64,000 nt of DNA. It comes from SCN-70-22 sp046327755 (GTDB lineage Bacteria; Gemmatimonadota; Gemmatimonadetes; Gemmatimonadales; Gemmatimonadaceae). Under the pieces are notes generated by a model that did not search any database, was not told the origin of the DNA, and saw only the letters and a program-made list of their open reading frames with translations. This document shows, one piece after another, positions 34,541 through 41,734 of this stretch. The position numbers and the translations under genes are program-made. The stretch lies in the NCBI GenBank assembly GCA_046327755.1, contig JAXLXW010000004.1, positions 124,001-188,000 of the forward strand, read 5' to 3'. Position 1 is the stretch's first letter; every line of letters starts with the position of its first letter.

Positions 34541-35545
34541 ATGAGCACTCCCACCTCCGGTTCGCGGCCCACCACGCCGCTGAGCGGGCTCACCGAGTCG
34601 CGCCGGCGCGCGGCGCAGTGGACGATCGAGATCCACGACCAGCTCTCGGACTTCTTCACGCGCCTCGACGGCGGCGGTCGCTTCGTCGAGGATCGCTGGG
34701 AGCGCGACGGCGGGGGTGGTGGCGTCTCACGGGTGATGATCGACGGCACGACGTTCGAGAAGGGGGGCGTCAATCGATCGACGGTGTGGGGAAACCTCCC
34801 CATCGAGGCCGCCAAGCGGTTAGGCGGACGCTATCCCGCCGATGCGACGGGGCTGCAGTTCTTCGCCAGCGGGGTGAGCATCGTCATGCACCCGCGCAGC
34901 CCGATGGTCCCCACCGTGCATTTCAATGTGCGCTACTTCGAGATCTCCGGCGCCAACGGCGAGGTGCTCGACGCCTGGTATGGCGGGGGGACCGATCTCA
35001 CACCGTACCAGCCGCAGTGGCGCGATGCGCGTGACTTTCATCTCGCGCTGTATCACATGTGCACGCGGCACCATCCGTCGCTCTATCCGCGCTTCAAGGC
35101 ATGGTGCGATCGATACTTCGTGAACGCGCATCGCGGTGGCGAGGCACGCGGGGTGGGCGGGATCTTCTATGATCACGTGCGCCCTGGCGAGGATGAAAGC
35201 CGGCTCGATGGCGAGGGGTGGTTTGACTTCGCGCGCGGCGTCGCGCAGGCGCTGCAATCGGGCTACGCGCCCATCGTCGAACGTCATCGTCACGATGCGT
35301 ACGGCGACCGCGAACTGCACTTCCAGCGCCTGCGCCGCGGGCGCTACGTCGAGTTCAACCTCGTGCACGACCGCGGGACGATCTTCGGGCTGCAGACGGG
35401 GGCGCGGATCGAGAGCGTCCTCATGAGCCTCCCGCCCGAGGCGCGATGGGACTACAACCCGACGTTCGAAGCCGGGTCGCCGGAGTCGGACTTCATGGAG
35501 ATGCTGAAGCCGCGCGACTGGCTCACCGAACACATCCCGGACTGA
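34541..35545 (+). CDS. hemF: Oxygen-dependent coproporphyrinogen III oxidase
   Basis: A 334-residue HemF. FxxGVSIVMHPRSPMVPTVHFNVRYFE, read as HPRSPMVPTVHFN, the WYGGGTDLTPY loop, and RRGRYVEFNLVHDRGT are diagnostic. It converts coproporphyrinogen III to protoporphyrinogen IX using O2; the oxygen-independent HemN is encoded on the other strand at 36293. Last gene of the plus-strand operon. Confidence 0.97.
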   Translation: MSTPTSGSRPTTPLSGLTESRRRAAQWTIEIHDQLSDFFTRLDGGGRFVEDRWERDGGGGGVSRVMIDGTTFEKGGVNRSTVWGNLPIEAAKRLGGRYPADATGLQFFASGVSIVMHPRSPMVPTVHFNVRYFEISGANGEVLDAWYGGGTDLTPYQPQWRDARDFHLALYHMCTRHHPSLYPRFKAWCDRYFVNAHRGGEARGVGGIFYDHVRPGEDESRLDGEGWFDFARGVAQALQSGYAPIVERHRHDAYGDRELHFQRLRRGRYVEFNLVHDRGTIFGLQTGARIESVLMSLPPEARWDYNPTFEAGSPESDFMEMLKPRDWLTEHIPD

Positions 35546-35580
35546 GCGCGGGGACGTTCCGCCAGCCGCAAATGGCGCGC

Positions 35581-35630
35581 GGGAGCGCGCGGGAGCGCGC
35601 GGGAGCGCGCGGGAGCGCGCGGGAGCGCGC
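35581..35630. repeat. Tandem decamer GGGAGCGCGC, five copies
   Basis: Five identical, directly adjacent copies lie between the convergent hemF and bchJ genes. Two partial copies extend it on both sides. The array is strongly GC-rich and could form structured RNA in either transcript, serving as a terminator-like barrier; copy number may vary between strains. Confidence 0.95.
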
Positions 35631-35639
35631 GGCGTCGCG

Positions 35640-36296
35640 CTAGAGCCTGACCTCGAAGCGACACGCCGCGCCGCCCACCGCCTCGCACGTCACCTCGCGC
35701 ACGCGGGCATGGCGCGCGACGATCGTGCTCACCAGGTGCTCGACGGTGGCCGCGTAGTAGTGGCAGATGGGCGATGGCGCGGTCTGGCCGCGACACACGG
35801 GACACCCGCGCAGGGAGAACGTCGTGGTCCCCTCCCCGTCGCGCACCACCTCGAACTGTGCGCTCCCCGCGAACGTCCACGAGTTGCGCGTGATGGCCGA
35901 GAGGAGGAGACGCAGGCCGAGCCGCCGAGGCAGGATGCCGAGCACCCGCTGGGCGAGCCGCGGAATGCGCACGCGCAGCAGGTAGTCGCCAGTGCGGATT
36001 CCCGCCTCGCGCATGATCGCTTCGGCGTCGGCGACGGTGAAGTGTTCGGCCACCCCGCGCATGAGCGCCGTGACCTCGCGCTCGTCGACCATCTCCGTCG
36101 GGAGGTGATCGAGGCGCCACGGAGTGGCCGCGGTGAGGATCGCCGTGGCCTCTGTCGCCCCGACCCGATCGACGAGTGTGGCGGCGGTCTGGATGATCGC
36201 GTTCGGCCCGATGCGCGCGCCACCGGGCGCCGCCCCGTGTCCCGCTGGCGAACCAGCGGGCGACGAGCGGTGCTGCGGGGCGAGCGACGATGTCAT
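35640..36296 (-). CDS. bchJ: Bacteriochlorophyll 4-vinyl reductase domain protein
   Basis: A 218-residue BchJ with a C-terminal V4R (4-vinyl reductase) domain: FSLRGCPVCRG and ICHYYAATVEHLVS contain the conserved cysteines and the VTCEAVGGAACRFEV end. BchJ was first assigned 8-vinyl reduction; later work assigns that to BciA/BciB or to COR, so BchJ may instead act as substrate carrier. The start overlaps the hemN stop (ATGA). The N-terminal ~25 residues are Ser/Gly/Pro-rich. Confidence 0.9.
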   Translation of the reverse strand: MTSSLAPQHRSSPAGSPAGHGAAPGGARIGPNAIIQTAATLVDRVGATEATAILTAATPWRLDHLPTEMVDEREVTALMRGVAEHFTVADAEAIMREAGIRTGDYLLRVRIPRLAQRVLGILPRRLGLRLLLSAITRNSWTFAGSAQFEVVRDGEGTTTFSLRGCPVCRGQTAPSPICHYYAATVEHLVSTIVARHARVREVTCEAVGGAACRFEVRL

Positions 36297-37648
36297 ATCG
36301 CGCGCGAGAAGCGCGGGGTATCGGCGGACGGTTCGGCCGGGAGATACGCGTCGAAGGCCATGCAGACGTTGCGCACGAAATAGCGCCCCAACGGCGTGAC
36401 CCGCAGGCGCTCCGCGTCGATCGTGATCAGGCCATCCTCCTCGAGCGGGCGCAGGCGCTCCACGGCTTCGGCAATCGAGAACGGCACATCCGTCAGCGAG
36501 AGCTCGAGGTTGCACATCAGCTGCATGATCGTGGCGCGGCGCTGCACGTCGTCCTGGGACAGCTGGTGTCCGCGTACGATCGGGAGCTTCCCCGCATCCA
36601 CCAGGTCGTGCCACTCCGCGAGCTTGGGGGCGCTCTGCGCGAAGGTATTGGCCACCTCGCTGATCCCGCTCATCCCGAAGGCGAGGAGGTGATCCGCCGG
36701 CATGACCGTGTAGCCCATGAAGTTCCGATGCAGCTTGCCGGCGCGCTGCGCCTCGGAGAGGGCGTCGTGCGTCTTGGCGAAGTGATCGAGCCCGATCCAC
36801 TGGTAGCCCGACCCTTCGAAGGCGTTCACCGCGAGGCGGAACAGCGTGGAGCGCTCGATCGCCGACGGGAGGAGCGCCGGGTCGATGGCGCGCTGGTGCG
36901 GGCGCATCCACGGCACGTGCGCGTAGCCGAAGCAGGCAATGCGATCGGGCTGCAGGTCGATCACGTGCATCAGCGTGCGAACGAAGCGCGCCGGCGTCTG
37001 GAGCGGGAGCCCGTACATCACGTCGACGTTGAGCCCCGTGAAGCCGACATGGCGCGCCGTGTCGCAGGCGTCGCGCACGAGGGCGAGCGACTGCTTGCGC
37101 CCGATGACTTCCTGCACCTCGGGGTCGACGTCCTGGACGCCGAAGGAGATGCGGTTGAAGCCCATGGCGCGCAGCGCCGCGAGTTGCGTGCGCGACGCCT
37201 GCCGCGGATCGGCCTCGACGGACAGTTCGGCGTCTGGGGCGAAATCGAACCGCTTGCTGAAGATCTCGAAGGCTCGCCACAGCTGCGCTTCGCTGAGGTA
37301 GTTGGGCGTGCCGCCTCCCCAGTGCATCTGCGTGACCGTGCGGCGCCCGCCGATCTGCTCGAGTTGCATGTCGACTTCATGCTCGAGCGAGTCGAGGTAC
37401 TTGTCGATCGTCTCGGCGCGACGCGTGACCGTCATGTTGCAGCCGCAGTACAGGCACTTCACCGCGCAAAACGGGAAGTGCACGTAGAGGGCGAGCGAAT
37501 CGGTCGTGGCGATCGTGCGCAGCGCGTTCGCGTACTGCTCGGGCCCGAAGTCGGCGGACCAGGCGGGGACGGTTGGGTAGCTGGTATAGCGCGGCCCCGG
37601 ACGGTCGTAACGCTCGATGAGTTCAATCGGGAGTTGCAGGGCATCCAT
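36293..37648 (-). CDS. hemN: Oxygen-independent coproporphyrinogen III dehydrogenase
   Basis: A 451-residue radical SAM enzyme. The cluster motif is CAVKCLYCGC with Cys61, Cys65 and Cys68 (and Cys70). The GPRYTSYPTVPAW N-terminus and GGGTPNYLS segment match true HemN rather than HemW. It forms protoporphyrinogen IX without O2. It is followed by bchJ with an ATGA overlap and preceded by two hairpins after bchE. Confidence 0.96.
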   Translation of the reverse strand: MDALQLPIELIERYDRPGPRYTSYPTVPAWSADFGPEQYANALRTIATTDSLALYVHFPFCAVKCLYCGCNMTVTRRAETIDKYLDSLEHEVDMQLEQIGGRRTVTQMHWGGGTPNYLSEAQLWRAFEIFSKRFDFAPDAELSVEADPRQASRTQLAALRAMGFNRISFGVQDVDPEVQEVIGRKQSLALVRDACDTARHVGFTGLNVDVMYGLPLQTPARFVRTLMHVIDLQPDRIACFGYAHVPWMRPHQRAIDPALLPSAIERSTLFRLAVNAFEGSGYQWIGLDHFAKTHDALSEAQRAGKLHRNFMGYTVMPADHLLAFGMSGISEVANTFAQSAPKLAEWHDLVDAGKLPIVRGHQLSQDDVQRRATIMQLMCNLELSLTDVPFSIAEAVERLRPLEEDGLITIDAERLRVTPLGRYFVRNVCMAFDAYLPAEPSADTPRFSRAI

Positions 37649-37674
37649 GGGGCATCATCCTCTCGTGAACGATT

Positions 37675-37701
37675 CGGGCACCGGGAAGACCCCGGTGCCC
37701 G
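37675..37701 (-). terminator. Hairpin between bchE and hemN
   Basis: CGGGCACCGGG and CCCGGTGCCCG form a perfect 11-bp stem with a 5-base loop. No T-run follows on the minus strand, and hemN starts 26 bases beyond it, so it may be an mRNA-processing or attenuation element rather than a full stop. Confidence 0.5.
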
Positions 37702-37710
37702 TCTCCCGGC

Positions 37711-37728
37711 CTGTGCCTCGCGGCACAG
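37711..37728 (-). terminator. Second small hairpin directly after bchE
   Basis: CTGTGCC and GGCACAG form a perfect 7-bp stem around a 4-base loop, starting two bases after the bchE stop. With the larger hairpin it probably protects the bchE 3' end or reduces read-through into hemN. Confidence 0.4.
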
Positions 37729-37730
37729 AC

Positions 37731-39422
37731 TCAGGCAGGTGGTGCGGCGTTCGTGGTGCTGGCGGCGGCGCGTGGCACCGTGGTGGTCGCGATCACGTCT
37801 TCGAGCTGCTGGTCGCCCCCGCCGCAGGCCTTGGCGTCGCGGAGCACCGACTCGCGCTTCTTGCGGCCATCTCCGTTGCCGTTGCCGTTGCCATTGCCGT
37901 TGGTGCTTGCCGCTTCGGCCTTGCGGTGCGAGAGCTGTGCGAGTTCGCCCTGGGAGAGCACTTTCGACTCGTCGAAGCCGAAATCGATCTTCGTGGGCTG
38001 GCCCCAGTAGTTGATGCGCCCGAGGTCGTAGAAGCGGCGCCCGACGGCTCCCTTGAGGAAGGCCTTGAGGCACCCGCGGAGGTATTTCCGCTTGTAGGGA
38101 TCGCGCGCCCACGGATACGAGAAGAGCGCCTTCTTGAAGTAGTAGCGCCGATAGTTGTGCAGCACGCCGCGCAGCACGTCGTCGCGCGTCATCGCATCGG
38201 GCTGGATGATCGGCGTCACGAAGTTGTACTTCGCGAAGTCGCGCACCTCGACCTTGCTCTCCAGCTCCTGGAAGAGGTCGGAGAACGGCCACGGCGTGTA
38301 CATGTTCCAGTTCACCATGTCCGCTTCCCAGTCGATGGCCATCCGGTACGTCTCTTCGATGGTCTCCGACGTCTCGTTCTCGAGGCCGATGATGAACTGC
38401 GCCTCGGTCACCATCCCCGCGTTGTTGAGCAGGCGGATGGCCTTCTTGTTGTTCTCGATCGTCGTTTCCTTGTTGAACCGATCGAGCTTGAGCTGGGCCG
38501 CGGCCTCGGTCCCTAACGAGACGTGCACGAGCCCTGCCTTGCGGTAGTGCGGGAGGAGCTGCTCGTCACGGAGGATGTCGGTGACGCGCGTGTTGATCCC
38601 CCACTGCACCGGGAGCTTGCGCTCGATCATCGCATCGCACAAGGCGATGAACTTCTTGCGATTGATCGTGGGCTCCTCGTCCGCCAGGATGAAGAAGCCG
38701 ACCTTGTGCTCCCTGACGAGCACCTCGATCTCGTCGACGAACTTGACGGGATCACGCGAGCGGTAGGTGCGCCAGAACTTCCACTGCGAGCAGAACGAGC
38801 AGGTGAACGGGCAGCCGCGGGCGAAGCTCGGGACGGCAACGCGCGCGTCGAGCGGGATGTAGATGTACTTGCTCCACTCGAGCATCCCCCAGTCCGGGGT
38901 CAGCGCGTCGAGCTCGCGAATGGGGGGATGCGACGGCGTCGCGACCACCTCTCCGTTCTCGCGATACGCGATGCCACGGACCGTGCTGCGCGTCTCCTCG
39001 ATCTTCCCGAGGTCGATCTCGCGCATGAGGTTCACGACCACCTCTTCGCCCTCGCCGCGGACGACGTAATCGATCCACGGAGCCTCGGAGAGCACCTGCT
39101 GGTACATGAAGGTGCCGTGGATCCCGCCCAGCACCAGCGTGGCGCGCGGGAAGAGGCGGCGCATGTTCTTCAGCTGCTCCTGCGCCTTGTAGATCGCCGG
39201 CGTGATGGCAGTCGCCATGATCACGTCGTACGCCTTCCCCTTGACCATGGTCTCGAGCTGGGCGTCATCGATGTAGTTCGTCATCGCGTCGATGAACGTC
39301 ACATCGCGGAACCCGGCGTTCTTCAACGCCCCGCTGATGTACGCCGCCCACGCCGGCGGCCAGTTGCCGGCGATCTCCGCGCCGCCCGAGTGATAGTTGG
39401 GATGTAGGAGAAGAATCCTCAC
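37731..39422 (-). CDS. bchE: Oxygen-independent Mg-protoporphyrin IX monomethyl ester cyclase
   Basis: A 563-residue B12- and radical-SAM enzyme. The N-terminal B12-binding-like domain starts HPNYHSGGAEIAGNWPPAW; the cluster motif CPFTCSFC has Cys204, Cys208 and Cys211; a BchE-specific MVNWNMYTPWPFSDLF follows. It makes ring E using water-derived oxygen. The last ~75 residues form an extension with an Asn-Gly repeat and low complexity. Start is GTG after GGAGGCACG. A PpsR-like site lies 28 bases upstream. With acsF it gives the cell two ring-E cyclases. Confidence 0.96.
   Translation of the reverse strand: MRILLLHPNYHSGGAEIAGNWPPAWAAYISGALKNAGFRDVTFIDAMTNYIDDAQLETMVKGKAYDVIMATAITPAIYKAQEQLKNMRRLFPRATLVLGGIHGTFMYQQVLSEAPWIDYVVRGEGEEVVVNLMREIDLGKIEETRSTVRGIAYRENGEVVATPSHPPIRELDALTPDWGMLEWSKYIYIPLDARVAVPSFARGCPFTCSFCSQWKFWRTYRSRDPVKFVDEIEVLVREHKVGFFILADEEPTINRKKFIALCDAMIERKLPVQWGINTRVTDILRDEQLLPHYRKAGLVHVSLGTEAAAQLKLDRFNKETTIENNKKAIRLLNNAGMVTEAQFIIGLENETSETIEETYRMAIDWEADMVNWNMYTPWPFSDLFQELESKVEVRDFAKYNFVTPIIQPDAMTRDDVLRGVLHNYRRYYFKKALFSYPWARDPYKRKYLRGCLKAFLKGAVGRRFYDLGRINYWGQPTKIDFGFDESKVLSQGELAQLSHRKAEAASTNGNGNGNGNGDGRKKRESVLRDAKACGGGDQQLEDVIATTTVPRAAASTTNAAPPA
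37875..37904 (-). repeat. Hexamer repeat encoding (Asn-Gly)n in bchE
   Basis: Five near-identical GTTGCC units on the plus strand encode consecutive Asn-Gly pairs in the C-terminal tail of BchE. Such perfect in-frame hexamers can expand or contract by slippage without a frameshift. Confidence 0.85.
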
Positions 39423-39449
39423 CGTGCCTCCACAGCTGTTGGCGCAGAC

Positions 39450-39467
39450 CGTCAGGAATTGTTGACA
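39450..39467 (-). promoter_or_regulatory. PpsR/CrtJ-like box upstream of bchE
   Basis: On the minus strand the site reads TGTCAACAATTCCTGACG: TGT-N12-ACG, with the TGTCAA half identical to the perfect bchG site and the other half differing at the last base. It lies 28 bases before the GTG start of bchE, fitting repression under oxygen. Confidence 0.55.
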
Positions 39468-39717
39468 GTCCGAGGGTACCTCAGCCGGGAAGCCGACAAC
39501 AGGAGGAAAAGGACTACACGTCGCGCGGCATTGCCCGACCGCATGGTCTTACCGGCGGCTCTCCGGGCCAATTCGGACTTCGCCAGCCGCAATTCCACGA
39601 ATTGCGCGTCCGGCAATCTCCTGAAAATCGGCATCACGCCACACGAATCGACGGTCGCCATCACCATGGTACCGTTACACAGCATGTGGAAACGGCATTT
39701 CGCCGACGCAAAGAAAA

Positions 39718-39746
39718 GCGCCCGCGATCACATGGATCGCGGGCGC
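39718..39746 (-). terminator. Terminator of the tRNA-Met gene
   Basis: GCGCCCGCGATC and GATCGCGGGCGC form a perfect 12-bp stem with a 5-base loop; on the minus strand it is followed by TTTTCTTT. It starts about 53 bases after the end of the tRNA. Confidence 0.85.
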
Positions 39747-39799
39747 CAGACACAGCGTCACCACTCAGGACAGACGCATTCTCGCCGCCGTCCTGCCAG

Positions 39800-39873
39800 T
39801 AGCTGGGGCCGGATTCGAACCGGCGACCCCGGCATTATGAGTGCCGTGCTCTAACCACCTGAGCTACCCAGCC
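39800..39873 (-). tRNA. tRNA-Met (CAT), elongator type
   Basis: The minus strand folds into a full cloverleaf: 5' GGCTGGG acceptor pairing with CCCAGCT (one G-U), D arm GCTC..GAGC, anticodon loop CTCATAA, T arm GCCGG-TTCGAAT-CCGGC, discriminator A73 and no encoded CCA. The body resembles elongator tRNA-Met more than tRNA-Ile2, which shares the CAT anticodon, but lysidine-modified Ile cannot be excluded. It marks the right edge of the photosynthesis cluster. Confidence 0.9.
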
Positions 39874-40108
39874 ATCTCCCTGTGCCGTCTCGATGCCGCG
39901 CGACGGTCCAGCGGGACGGGAATTCTAACCACCTCGACGGCCCCGTCATAGGGGGAGCCACCCCGGCGACGCGTCGCGGCGCCCCCTCGCGGGGTTCGAG
40001 GCGCTCAAGACGAGGCGTGCTTCGGTCGAACATCACAAGGAGCGTCCCGCGCGCCCAGGGTTGTCCCCTGGGATCGACGCGTCGACTTCCCGATGTCCCC
40101 CGTCTGCC

Positions 40109-40597
40109 ATGCAGCGCGCCGCCGCCCCGAAAGCGTCGCCGTCGAACGACCCGAAGGTGCAGTCGCTCGTCGAGGAGTTCCTCGCCGAAAAGCGAAAGGA
40201 ACTCACCGAGGAGGCCTCAATGCAGCACCGCCCGCGCTCGCGTGCGGCGGTGATCGGCACGCTCGCATTCCTGTGCGCCGCTGCCTGGCTCGCCCCGTAC
40301 CCGACCACGTCCCACTACACGCCCCCTGATCCCAAGGTGGAGCGCGCCAGCGGGCGCCTCATGCTGTTCCTGGCCGCGCAATCGGTCACGCACTTCCGGG
40401 CAACGCAGGGGCGGCTCCCCTCGACGCTGCGTGAGGCGGGGATCGATCGCTACGACATCAAGTACTTCCCTGCTGCCGAGGGGTCGTTCACGCTCAGCAC
40501 CAAGGTGCTGGACCAGACGTACACCTACGACTCCAGCGCTCCCATTCAATCGATCCTCGGCCAAGCCGAGGACGTCATCTCGCAGACCGGGCACTGA
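40109..40597 (+). CDS. Hypothetical membrane-anchored protein before a pseudopilin
   Basis: A 162-residue protein without a recognised family. An acidic helical N-terminus (VEEFLAEKRKELTEEA) precedes one membrane helix (about 50-66) and an extracytoplasmic part with TLREAGIDRYDIKYFPAAEGSFTLS-like content, as in pseudopilin-associated proteins. The start is uncertain: ATG 40109, kept because GC3 is high from there, or ATG 40220 after GAGGAGG. Its stop overlaps the pseudopilin start (TGATG), so the pair is cotranslated. Confidence 0.6.
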   Translation: MQRAAAPKASPSNDPKVQSLVEEFLAEKRKELTEEASMQHRPRSRAAVIGTLAFLCAAAWLAPYPTTSHYTPPDPKVERASGRLMLFLAAQSVTHFRATQGRLPSTLREAGIDRYDIKYFPAAEGSFTLSTKVLDQTYTYDSSAPIQSILGQAEDVISQTGH

Positions 40598-41082
40598 TGC
40601 GCACGCGACGACGCGGCTTCTCGATTCCGGAACTTCTTGTGGTGCTGACGATCCTCGGGATCGTCGTGCGACTGGGCTTCCCGCGCTACAACGAGCTACG
40701 GCGCCAGGCCGAGGCACGAGCCATCATCGGCGACGTGCAGGCGGTGCGTGTCGCGGCATACAACTACAACACCGAGCATCGGTCCTGGCCGTCGGAGGCG
40801 TCGCGCGGGAGCATTCCCGCGGAGTTGCAGCCGCTCCTCCCGCAGGGCTTCACGTTCCAGCGCGATCGCTGGACGATGGACTGGGAGGTGTGGCCGGGAG
40901 CTGGCAGCGGTTCGCCGTCGGCCAGCGTGGTTGGCGCGGCACCGCTCATCGCGCTTTCCGTCGACACTCCCGATACCCTCCTCACGAGTGCCCTGCGACA
41001 GGCAGCGCGCCTCGGCGTCCCGTATCTCGTCTCAGGGTCGCAGACCACCTTCCTGCTCGCCGGGTTCGGTGGCAGCTACTGA
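40597..41082 (+). CDS. Type IV pilin/pseudopilin-like protein
   Basis: A 161-residue protein with a short basic leader and a prepilin cleavage/methylation motif RGFSIPELLVVLTILGIV; the usual Phe-T-L-I/L-E is here Phe-Ser-Ile-Pro-Glu with the key Glu at +5. The globular part has IIGDVQAVRVAAYNYN and a GYxxxxL-poor end. No pilus or type II secretion genes are adjacent, so its system is unknown. Confidence 0.8.
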   Translation: MRTRRRGFSIPELLVVLTILGIVVRLGFPRYNELRRQAEARAIIGDVQAVRVAAYNYNTEHRSWPSEASRGSIPAELQPLLPQGFTFQRDRWTMDWEVWPGAGSGSPSASVVGAAPLIALSVDTPDTLLTSALRQAARLGVPYLVSGSQTTFLLAGFGGSY

Positions 41083-41147
41083 CGGGTCGCGCGCCGACTT
41101 CGTGGCGGCGCAGCGGCGCGCGAGCGCACGGTCAGTCAGCAAGAGAA

Positions 41148-41180
41148 AACGCGGTCGGCGCCAGGGGCACCGACCGCGTT
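41148..41180. terminator. Bidirectional terminator between pseudopilin and tRNA-fMet
   Basis: AACGCGGTCGG and CCGACCGCGTT form a perfect 11-bp stem with an 11-base loop. On the minus strand the stem is followed by a T-rich run (TTTTCTCTT), ending the tRNA-fMet transcript; on the plus strand it can also end the pseudopilin transcript. Confidence 0.85.
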
Positions 41181-41196
41181 CAATTTCGTACGGAAG

Positions 41197-41270
<74 letters not shown>

Positions 41271-41391
41271 TCAGGGAAGGCGGAATCTAGACGGGGGAAG
41301 GGTGAAGTCAAGGGAACGGTCTCGCTCGGTGACATCGTGTGAACCCTCGCGCACCGCTCCCCGAGTGCAGCCCATCTGCGCTTCCGTTTCC

Positions 41392-41691
41392 TTACTTCCG
41401 CCGCGAGTTCGCGCTGTCCGGCGGATCGAATCGGTAGATCAGCTCCTTGTCGCTCCGGACCATCCCGATCTCCTCGCGTGCGATGCGCTCCTGCAGCGCC
41501 GGGTCGGTGGCGATGCGCTTCTTGAGCGAGGTGAGGGAATCGACATCGTGCTGCAGCGAGTCGATCGTCTGGCGCAGGATCGCCTCGCGGTTCCGCTGGC
41601 GAAACAGGTCGGTGGTCGAGTACTCGCCACCCTGCACCGCGAAGTAGACGGCGAGGACGAGCCCGAGAGCGACGGCGAACCGTTTCAGCAC
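41392..41691 (-). CDS. ftsB: Septum formation initiator family protein (FtsB/DivIC)
   Basis: A 99-residue bitopic protein: short cytoplasmic N-terminus, one membrane helix (about 5-20) and a coiled coil (RQRNREAILRQTIDSLQHDV) followed by the FtsB/DivIC motif IAREEIGMVRSDKELIYRF. It acts in the FtsQLB divisome complex. It lies 43 bases downstream of eno, the same eno-ftsB order found in many bacteria. Confidence 0.88.
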   Translation of the reverse strand: MLKRFAVALGLVLAVYFAVQGGEYSTTDLFRQRNREAILRQTIDSLQHDVDSLTSLKKRIATDPALQERIAREEIGMVRSDKELIYRFDPPDSANSRRK

Positions 41692-41734
41692 GGCTCACCG
41701 CTGCCCGCAGGAGTGACGACCGACATGGGACGCG

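Larger units (their letters stand above)
39423..39799. other. bchE upstream region up to tRNA-Met
   Basis: This 377-base stretch holds the bchE promoter region with a PpsR-like box (39450-39467), then about 240 bases without a supported gene, and the terminator of the tRNA-Met gene at its right end. Apparent frames here run through the tRNA and are not credible. No cobalamin riboswitch was recognised although BchE is B12-dependent. Confidence 0.5.

Noticed and set aside
35581..35630. Possible CRISPR array
   Set aside because: The decamers are directly adjacent with no spacers and there are no cas genes.
36290..38014. 574-codon plus-strand frame opposite hemN
   Set aside because: Antisense shadow of hemN and the bchE 3' end; no start signal or recognisable domain.
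39423..39799. Cobalamin riboswitch before bchE
   Set aside because: No recognisable B12-box or conserved core was found by eye; only the PpsR-like box is supported.
39459..39854. Frame of 131 codons between bchE and tRNA-Met
   Set aside because: It runs through the terminator and into the tRNA gene and has no resemblance to a protein.
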